Made by a program: the position numbers and the translations under genes. The notes under the pieces are model-generated. The model was not told the DNA's origin. It made no database searches and was given only the letters and a program-made list of their open reading frames with translations. Shown piece after piece: positions 56,740 through 64,000 of a stretch of DNA of 64,000 nt. The DNA is taken from contig JAUMIR010000005.1 of assembly GCA_030847615.1 (NCBI GenBank), positions 172,574,596 through 172,638,595 of the forward strand, written 5' to 3'. The stretch comes from Gambelia wislizenii. Its lineage: Eukaryota > Chordata > Lepidosauria > Squamata > Crotaphytidae. Within the stretch, counting starts at the first letter, position 1; each line of letters opens with the position of its first letter.

Positions 56740-56935
56740 TATACGGGCCTGCCTTATATTGATTAAAACCATTGATCCACTTATCCCAATACCTGACACT
56801 GACTGGCAGCAATCTTCCCGGGTCTGAGGAAGAGTTTTCGGGCTGTCCCTTAAAATGTCACAGATTGAATCTGGAACTTTCTGCAAACCAAGATGTACAG
56901 TACTTTGCTACTGAGCTATGACCAATCCCTCTTAT
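56740..56935 (-). mobile_element. tRNA-derived SINE
   Basis: On the minus strand, tcatagctcagtagcaaagt (A-box, tRNA-like TAGCTCAGTGGTAGAGC), then gttccagattcaatctg (B-box, GGTTCAATCC), ctgccagtcagtgtcaggta and ttaatcaatataaggcaggc near its 3' end. This matches a common squamate SINE with a tRNA-Ala-like head. It is old, with several changes in both boxes. Confidence 0.75.
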
Positions 56936-57675
56936 CTCATGTAAGACAACTGGTAGAGTGCAGTTGCTTTCTGGTATTTTGTAGACCACATTTAGTCATT
57001 AAATCTTGCCACCAGTTTATAGTAGATGATGGTATGCAATTCCCAAGAAGAAACACAACTGATCCATACTTCTGGCATAATGAACACCACCACCAATATG
57101 ACTACATATTACAAGTGGATGTGGTGGTGATTCACACACACACATGTAGCACACACAGAAATCCCCTCCCAACTAGTTTAATTTGTTCTAAGGTATTGTG
57201 GGTCAAGTGTTTGACTGAATGACTGATATCCTGTCCTCTGTCATTCTCAAGAAAATATGGATCATGTGCAGTGCTCACAAAAAGAGTCAGAACACTGAAC
57301 TTGGGATGAGATGTTTTCCCTTACTGCCAGATAGGGTGCTTATCTCGGTCACTCAAGGCAATCAGAAAATCAGAACCCATGGGATTATGCTAAAAATAGA
57401 CACTTGTGCTAGCACCCAGAGCCAATCTGGTATCTTACCATGTCCTTGAACAGAAATTCAAATCCTTCCTCCATTCTTCCCTTGTCTAGTTTTAGCTGAG
57501 GAGGGAACTTGCTGCAAAGCCTCACCATCTCACCTTTCCCTTGCTTGCTATGTATGAGGTAAGAGCTCTGTTGGATACAAACTATGGATGCACAACCTGC
57601 TGATGTCAAATCTACTTCTTCATTAAATCTCTTATTTCATTAAATCTTCATGAGAAATACACTGGACTGACTATA
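56936..57675. other. Unannotated DNA
   Basis: No recognised feature except a 42-bp sequence (57580-57621) repeated from 56508-56549. Confidence 0.45.
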
Positions 57676-58181
57676 TGACGAATGTTGCTGTCCTTGAGCA
57701 AGCAGGGATCACCAGCATTGAGGCCATGATATTGAGAACGCAGCTGCGCTGGGCAGGGCACGTTTCTAGGATGGAGGACCATCGCCTCCCAAAAATACTA
57801 CTCTACGGTGAACTTGCCACTGGTCAGCGTAAGAGGGGTGCTCCAAAAAAGCGATACAAAGACTCCCTGAAACAACATCTCAGGCTCAGCCAAATTGACC
57901 ACCAACAGTGGTCCGCCCTGGCCTCACATCGGGAGACATGGAGACGCACTATCCACAATGCTGCAGCCTTATTTGAGAACTCATGCCGAACAAGTCATGA
58001 AGAGAAACGACAACGCAGAAAGAATCACAACCCAAAAACATCACCCAATGAGACCTTCTGCTGTGCTTTTTGCAACCGGACTTGTTTATCTCGGATTGGC
58101 CTTTTTAGTCATCAGCGCACTTGCAGAAAGTGCGGGATGAGTCCTTCCTGAATCTTCGTTGTGAAGAAAAGCCAGAGAGAT
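57676..58181 (+). pseudogene. LINE ORF2 C-terminus and 3' tail, best preserved copy
   Basis: An uninterrupted frame of 158 codons (57675-58151). It shows LRWAGHVSRMEDHRLPKILL, YGELATGQRKRGAPKKRYKD, a Trp/Arg-rich middle (WSALASHRETWRRTIHNAA) and a C-terminal Cys-Cys-His-Cys finger (FCNRTCLSRIGLFSHQRTC). This domain ends ORF2 of a widespread non-LTR retrotransposon group; I cannot name the clade for certain. It lacks the polymerase, so it is 5'-truncated. The tail has the short stem cttcgttgtgaag and ends gaaaagccagagaga. The frame being intact suggests this is the youngest copy in the window. Confidence 0.8.
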
Positions 58182-58185
58182 GGGT

Positions 58186-58279
58186 TTTGGCCAGGACATA
58201 ACCACAAAAGGATGATGTCATTTGATCTGCGCACCCTTTTGCAGTTATGATGCTGTATTTTGTCCATCTGATAACGTCC
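58186..58279 (-). mobile_element. Harbinger-like MITE fragment
   Basis: The plus-strand end gtccatctgataacgtcc and the internal cacccttttgcagttatg match the right end of 42908-43454. The rest is missing. It starts directly after a LINE tail. Confidence 0.55.
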
Positions 58280-58861
58280 CTGGTGTGGCAGCCTGGGAAA
58301 CTGAGCAAGGAGTCAGAGCAAGTCAATTGCTTTCTAGTGCTCAGGCTGATGTGGAGGGAGGAGAAGAAAGTACATGTTTACTTGTCCCCACAATAGATCA
58401 GCACTTCCATTTTTCAAAAGCCTATTTTGAAGTTATGAAATTGCCTGGTAGTTGAGAGTTTCATCACTTTTTGAAAATTGTATATGGTCAATAGTAGGGT
58501 CTGGGACTATCTCTTCCTGTATGAACCTGGCAGGGCTCTAACTTCTTTTGTTGGAGGCCTTCTCTCAGTCTCCTACCTTCCCAAGCACATTTGGTGGGAA
58601 TTTAAAAAAGAGTCATCTAGGTAACTGCTTCCAGGTTTTGGAACTCCTTCCACCAGAAAGTGAAAACTTTTTTTTTTTTTTAACATTTCTACAGACTCTT
58701 AGCTCAATGGGCTTTTAGTGGTATGCTCTTTTCATGATTTTCAACTTTGGTCTTTTAATGGATGATTTCAATTCTATCGGTTGTTGAACTGCATTTTAAT
58801 AATTTACTTTAACGTATATATTTTATTGATGGTTTTGTATCGATTTTATTCTGCAGTTGTT
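58280..58861. other. Unannotated DNA
   Basis: No recognised feature. Confidence 0.5.
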
Positions 58862-58864
58862 TTA

Positions 58865-59353
58865 CGACTTTATCAGATGGACAAAATATGGCACCATAAC
58901 GATGCCACATAGCCACAAAAAGGCACACAGATCAGATAGATCAGACAACACCACCTTTTCCTGGTTATGTCCTGTCAAAATCCTGTGCCTTTTAACTGAT
59001 GGCTTAAGCCATCAATAGATCTCCCATGCTGCTTTTTTACCAGCATTGCTGGCATGCGCAACCTTGGGCCATTTAACTCTCTTCACTGCAGCAAGAGTGA
59101 CTGGTCCAGCACAAACATTTCCCGGTGAGATCAGGACATCCAGGCAAGGTTTGCTCTTTTTATGACCCTCCCCAGGTTATGTGGGACTTGTAAAGTGTGC
59201 CTTGGTGTCACTTTTTGGGCTTTCTTTTTCTTTTTCTTTTTGAATTTCCTGCGCAACAAAGTCTTGCGAGGGGGGGATGTTCTTTTACCAGCATAGATTT
59301 TTTTTTTATGCCAGCAAAAGAATGTTTTAAAAAGGGGTTGTCTGATAAAGTCC
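58865..59353. mobile_element. Harbinger-like MITE with TTA duplication
   Basis: TTA on both sides (58862-58864, 59354-59356). Termini cgactttatcagatggac and ttgtctgataaagtcc are inverted. The interior has gatggcttaagccatcaata (also in 42908-43454), itself a short palindrome. No transposase. Confidence 0.8.
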
Positions 59354-59405
59354 TTAGTCTTTGTAAGCCTTCTTGAGTCCCAGTAATGGAAGAAAAGACA
59401 GTATA

Positions 59406-59637
59406 TAGTGGACCCTTGGTATCTGCTGGGGTTTGGTTCCAGGACCTCCTGTGGATACCAAAATCCATGGATGTTCAAGTCCCATTATATACAATGGTGT
59501 AGTAAAATGGTATCCCTAATATAAAATGGTGAACAGCAAGGTTTGCTTTTTGGAATCCGCCCCCACCACAAAATATTGTCAAGCCAGGGTTAGTTGAATC
59601 TGTGGATGCAGAATCTATGGCTACAGAGGGCCAACTG
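59406..59637 (+). mobile_element. Tigger-like MITE, complete
   Basis: TA flanks (59404-59405, 59638-59639). Left end tagtggacccttggtatctg, right end ctacagagggccaactg. 232 bp, AT-rich centre, no coding. Same family as 47449-47585. Confidence 0.8.
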
Positions 59638-59639
59638 TA

Positions 59640-60395
59640 TAAATGAATAAACAAATAATAATAACAGTCATTTCTCTGTCATTTGACCAAGATTGAGACA
59701 GAAATAAACAAATAACTAAATGCACTCCTGAACTGTAATGGAAACCATGTGAAATAAATAAAACAGCTTGACAAGAGGACTCTAACAATTAATACTCAAA
59801 AAAGAGAAGAAAAATTCTGTTAACAGCATGCTTCAGCATGTATTGAACCTGTACACAAACAATTGAACATATTTCCCTTCATCTTTGATAAGGCACAGCT
59901 GGTGTTTTCCTCCCAGTCCTAGCACAATAAAAAGAAATAATGGTTGTCTTCTTCCTTCAAGAATAAATGTGTTCCATATTTTCTTGCTCTAACACCTTCA
60001 TGGGTGGACTGAACAAAGCATAACTGCTTAGGGCTTTTCACAATCTGAAGGTACCAAGGGCAGCCCAGCATTTATCTCAGTATGAAATAGCCAGGGAAAC
60101 ATTTAGAGTGTTGAAAAATGGAGTCTATATGCTTTCCAGGGAGATCTCATGGTTATGCCTAGCACCCATTTTCATGGTTGCAGGAGAAGGTCATGAGGTT
60201 ACAAGGTTGTCATGAGGTCTACTGGGCATTTGGAGGGGAGTTTTTTTAATGGTGTATGGTATGCCAGGTCCAGCTAGTGGAAGACTAGTTTCCCTTAACT
60301 TCTTTTGGCTCTTGTTCCTCTCTCCTGCAGCCATAGGAAATGATAGCAGTAACTATAGAGTTTTGAGAAATTTTTTGTTGTTTTTGTTCATAGAG

Positions 60396-60398
<3 letters not shown>
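59640..60398. other. Unannotated AT-rich DNA
   Basis: No recognised feature. Confidence 0.5.

Positions 60399-60448
<50 letters not shown>
60399..60448 (+). repeat. (CT)n microsatellite
   Basis: Uninterrupted CT run of about 50 bases. Confidence 0.95.
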
Positions 60449-60452
<4 letters not shown>

Positions 60453-61239
60453 GTATGCATGCACACATATGAGCATGTGCACAAATGCACAACACATCAG
60501 AGAGGTCCCCTCTGTAAGCAGTGTTATTGTCATTTTATCTTCAAGAAAAGGGCATGGGTCAGCCATGTATGCTGAAAATATTTCATGTACTAGTCACATA
60601 CTGATTCTGATGAGTTCCAGAAAATTTCACAAGATCTGGACAAAGGACAAATAGGCTTGCATGAATATCCCCAAGCATGACTTAAATTTTCCTCCTGGTA
60701 ATCAACTTGAAGCCTGGAGTGGGGGATCCTGAATGTTTGGGCTTGGATGAAATTCCTCCTACTCTCCATACTTGGGTCCCATGTGGTATACATGTGGTAT
60801 AGTCTTGATATGGCCAGTGCTACCTTTAGTCCTAATTTTGGGATTTAATCTCCATTCTCAGTTTCTGAGATTCTGTAATGGATATGAGTTTTCTTTAATT
60901 TTCCAGCAAAAGCATTTCAAGGATTGGAGCAAAATTCACAGGTTTGAAGGCCTAGTCCTAAATATTTAAGAATAAATTCCAATCAAGTTGAAAAGTTTAA
61001 CATAATACCACTTGGAATGTTTAGAACTATATCTGTCAGATACCGTTGGATCTCCATACAGATGACCTATGTGGCAAATCATGGAACTGGAGGAGGCAGA
61101 ATTCTCAATAAAGAGACATCTGGACTCCACCAAGATGGCCTGATCTTCATTCTTTAGAAAGGAATGTAAAGGCAACCCTGTTGTATCTGTGCATTGTTTG
61201 ATCAGCAGGGTTTTCCTGAGTTCTGGTGCATGCTGTGTT
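60449..61239. other. Unannotated DNA
   Basis: No recognised feature. Confidence 0.5.
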
Positions 61240-61242
61240 TCA

Positions 61243-61783
61243 GGGCTTGTCTAGATGGGCTATTTATCCAATCTTGTCCCTGTCTTGGAGCCCTGTAGTC
61301 TATGCAATGCAGGGCTTTCCCCCATTTTGCCCACAGACAATCCTGACAATGCCAGGGGGAAGATGGGGTAAAGCCCATTATACTGTTTTATTTTAACATC
61401 CAGGAGAAACTGCCTCATTTGGGGGGAAACGGATCAGGCACCATCGGAACATAGGAGACCATACCTGCATGCTGGCCCATACCAGGTGACCACCTTCACT
61501 GCCAACTGACTCAATCTCTGAAGCCAGGATGGAGGCCTGAAGCATGTGATCAAAGCCCCCTGCATGTGGCCAGACTAGATCACATTGCTGCGGGCATCCT
61601 TCCTGGCTTCAGAGACAGAGAACTGGACAACAGTGGAGCTGTCCACCAATACGGGCTGGCATGTATGTGCGGACTACCTCTGGTTTCATTCTGGTAATTG
61701 TAGGGGGAGGGGAAATGGGCCTGATCTAGGGTCAGAATATGCTTGCAGGAAGCTGGTGTATCCTGGCCTGTGTAGACAAGCTC
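61243..61783. mobile_element. MITE with TCA duplication
   Basis: TCA on both sides (61240-61242, 61784-61786). Termini gggcttgtctagatggg and cctgtgtagacaagctc are inverted with a few mismatches. The 3-bp flanks and the length of 541 bp suggest a Harbinger-type non-autonomous element. A short open frame inside has no homology I can see. Confidence 0.65.
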
Positions 61784-61786
61784 TCA

Positions 61787-63316
61787 GTCTCCTGCTTGTT
61801 TCCCAGTCCAGCTTTTTGTTTTGCCCTGAAATCCTGATAGTTCTTCAGTAGCAACTAGATTTGTTCTCCAGTTCTGTTTTCTGGTTTTCCCTGAGAATCT
61901 GTCAGTTTTGTAACACTGTGCCTTTATTCACAACTCCTAAATTATCCCAGACTGATGCCCTCAGTATAGCAGAATATTGTAGGATCTGTAACCACAGAGA
62001 CTGAGGACAATCACTCGTTATCTGATGTTCAGAAAAGGGAGGAATAACCTTCCCCAAATGGTACCTTCAACAATGGATAGGAAGAGCAAGTCACCAGTAT
62101 TTCTAAAAGGAGCAAGTGGCTGCATCCCATATACTTTTGCATATACTGGACCACCAAATTTAATGGAAATGCCAGAGTTTGGAATGTAACTTTTAAAAGA
62201 GAGCTGTGGTTATAATTTCAAGGCCACTAAAAAGGGATGATTAATGTTATAATGAATATTTTATTTAAATAACTCACTTTCCACTGTTTCTCAAATGGTA
62301 TCAAGGTGAATATGTGCAATGGCAACATATATGTGTCTATGTTAATTCTACATTCTGCTCAGTTTGCAAAGTACTGGCTGCCTTTCACCACTGCTACAGC
62401 ATATTTCATAAGGTTTGCAAAATTTATATTTATGCCCTTTGTCTGGTTTCAGCTGTTACATACTAAAAACGTTCCAATTGCTCACTAGCATTAGTCAGTG
62501 TTTCAACTTGGTGAACCATTCATGCTATGTTTGTATCTGTTTGAGGTTCGCTTGCATTGATGAAATTCCATCAGTACATCCACAAATTGTTCTGTGTTTC
62601 CTCATTCGCTGAACGTACCTTCACAAGCACAGTTCTCACAATCTTAAAAATATATAAATCATTAAGTTTACATGAAGATAGCAGGATAGAATCAGTCAGC
62701 TTCTCTATCTCCCACAGTCATTTTTTTTTAAAAAAGAATCTCAACCTTTCTATTTATGAAGAAATCTATAAATGTTGACAAATGCTTAAGGAAAACAACT
62801 AAAATGTTCTCCTTTTTAGCAGGTACATCATTTCCAGCACAGAGGTTATCATATTGTACCTGTCTAACTTTTAGTATTCAAGATGAGGAGCATAAGAAAA
62901 AGATTCAGATTTTAAGAACAGAATATTCAAAGCCTGGATGGATAATTCTGCCACTTCTACTTTCTGTCAGTCCCCCCCCCTTTTTTCTTTCTTTCTTGGT
63001 GAAATAAATCTCATGGTTCTTGTTTTTCCTTTCTCATTTATAAAGGTTTTTTTGTGTGTGGGGGACATCCTTGTTTAAAAAAATTGAACCAAATGAAACA
63101 CACACATACACACCCTTGTTATGCATAAACAGCAGGGACAATTCTTACACTGAATTAGTCTGATGCCAGAGAAATAATTTCTCCCCCAAAATCAGGAAGG
63201 AATCAGTAGTTTCTATACTTTATATTCAAATAGCTGCTAAATGGATAGATCTGAACCAGAATTTATAGGTGAAGTGTGATTAAGGATACTCCATTCCTAT
63301 TTTGAGATAACAGGAG
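61787..63316. other. Unannotated AT-rich DNA
   Basis: No recognised feature. Confidence 0.5.
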
Positions 63317-63540
63317 TAAGACATTTGTTTGTTTGTTTAATTGTTTGTTTGTTTGTTTATACCCCACTCTTCAGCCACAAAGGCTGTCAGAGTGGCTTAC
63401 AAACTGTTAATTTGACAGATCCCTGCTCTCAGGCTTACAATCTAAATACAATATGACACACAAGGAAAAGGGAATGGCAGTGGGGGAGGTGGTTAAGTCT
63501 AGCAGTTACTGCCTCTTCTTCTCTCCCTCTGTAGCCCAGG
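63317..63540. repeat. Interspersed repeat with TTTATACCCC motif
   Basis: (GTTT)n (63323-63359) is followed by ataccccactcttcagccac, gtggcttacaaactg, and caggcttacaatctaaatac. This is a widespread lizard repeat, related in its head to 8881-9000. Family not named. Confidence 0.5.
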
Positions 63541-63847
63541 CTGTGGAAGTTGGGATGGAGGGAGGGCCTTTATCTGCTTCTGGGCCTAGGCATGTTGGAG
63601 CTGTGCTTGCCTCCTCTTCTCTGTCTCCAAGATCACAGCAGTGGCAGTTGGGGTGGAGGGAGAGCCTTCCATCTGCTTTGGATTATTTATAGGAGTATAG
63701 CTTTTGATGGAGTTTGTCTGCATTCCCTGTATTTCGCTGTGGTGAAACTGAGTCAATGTTTTCACTAGTACAAAGCTGCACTTTATACTGCCCATTCTCC
63801 CATTTAATTGCCAAGAGGAAACATGATTTAAAATATCTGGGGAGTCT
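63541..63847. other. Unannotated DNA
   Basis: Contains two similar ~80-bp blocks (about 63537-63570 and 63634-63670, gttggggtggagggagagcc-like), perhaps a short tandem duplication. Confidence 0.4.
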
Positions 63848-63895
63848 GGACTAAATCACCTTCAAGATGCCCTTCAACTTTGTAATTCTTTGTAG
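63848..63895 (+). mobile_element. CR1-like 3' end fragment
   Basis: gactaaatcaccttcaagat, then gcccttcaactttgtaattc and a short tail resemble the CR1 3' end. Short and diverged. Confidence 0.45.
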
Positions 63896-64000
63896 ACAGC
63901 ATTAGTTGCAATATCAATGCGGAGTGGTAGCTTTATGTACTTCAGAGCTTCTGTTACCTAAACTCTATGGCTCCATTCCAGTGAAATGACAAATCTGGGA

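Noticed and set aside
56860..56935. Functional tRNA gene on the minus strand
   Set aside because: The A and B boxes belong to a SINE; the cloverleaf is not intact and SINE body follows.

Overview
The window looks like a stretch of vertebrate, very probably squamate reptile (lizard), nuclear DNA that is either intergenic or deep intronic. I find no host exon, no structural RNA gene and no bacterial-style gene organisation. The repeats give the lizard signature: a MIR-like tRNA-derived SINE, a tRNA-derived SINE with an A box and B box, CR1 tails, pogo/Tigger-like MITEs with TA target duplications, a Penelope-like element, a Ngaro-type tyrosine-recombinase retrotransposon, a chromodomain Ty3/gypsy element and a ZBED5-like hAT transposon. 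The species is inferred from repeat content only.

Layout. 1-9 kb: Tigger-like MITEs (824-1340, 7058-8274), a composite LINE copy (about 1812-2474), an array-bearing element (about 5622-6470) and a Penelope-like 3' end on the minus strand (8459-8880). 9-17 kb: a Tigger MITE with TA flanks (9651-9950), a GC-rich LTR-like segment (10665-11905) and palindromic MITEs (15936-16248, 16443-16756). 17-21 kb: a decayed hAT element (17197-20142) inserted into a Penelope-like element whose GIY-YIG domain is split into two opposed halves (20143-20766). 22-28.2 kb: a nearly complete Ngaro/PAT-type retrotransposon with A1-ORFs-B1-A2-B2 split direct repeats. 28.2-34.8 kb: a long decayed LINE with ORF1, endonuclease, reverse transcriptase and C-terminal finger, broken by a 228-bp inverted Penelope-terminal insertion with a 14-bp duplication and by a composite LINE with a 9-bp duplication. 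36.9-39 kb: LTR-like and minisatellite DNA. 41.5-47.6 kb: a dense cluster with a LINE ORF1-like remnant, LINE tail, Harbinger-like MITE, Tigger-like MITEs carrying internal tandem arrays and a deleted gypsy element with perfect 5-bp flanking duplication. 48-64 kb: mostly unique AT-rich DNA with scattered SINEs, MITEs, a LINE tail and microsatellites.

No group of genes works together as a host pathway. All coding capacity belongs to transposable elements, and all of it is broken by stops, frameshifts or deletions. The interest lies in the architecture: split direct repeats, nested insertions datable by their target duplications, palindromic elements whose two arms co-vary, hammerhead-ribozyme-like cores in the Penelope termini, and terminal-inverted-repeat elements that have grown internal minisatellites. 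Identity statements are by eye; family names rest on recognised motifs, not on any database search.
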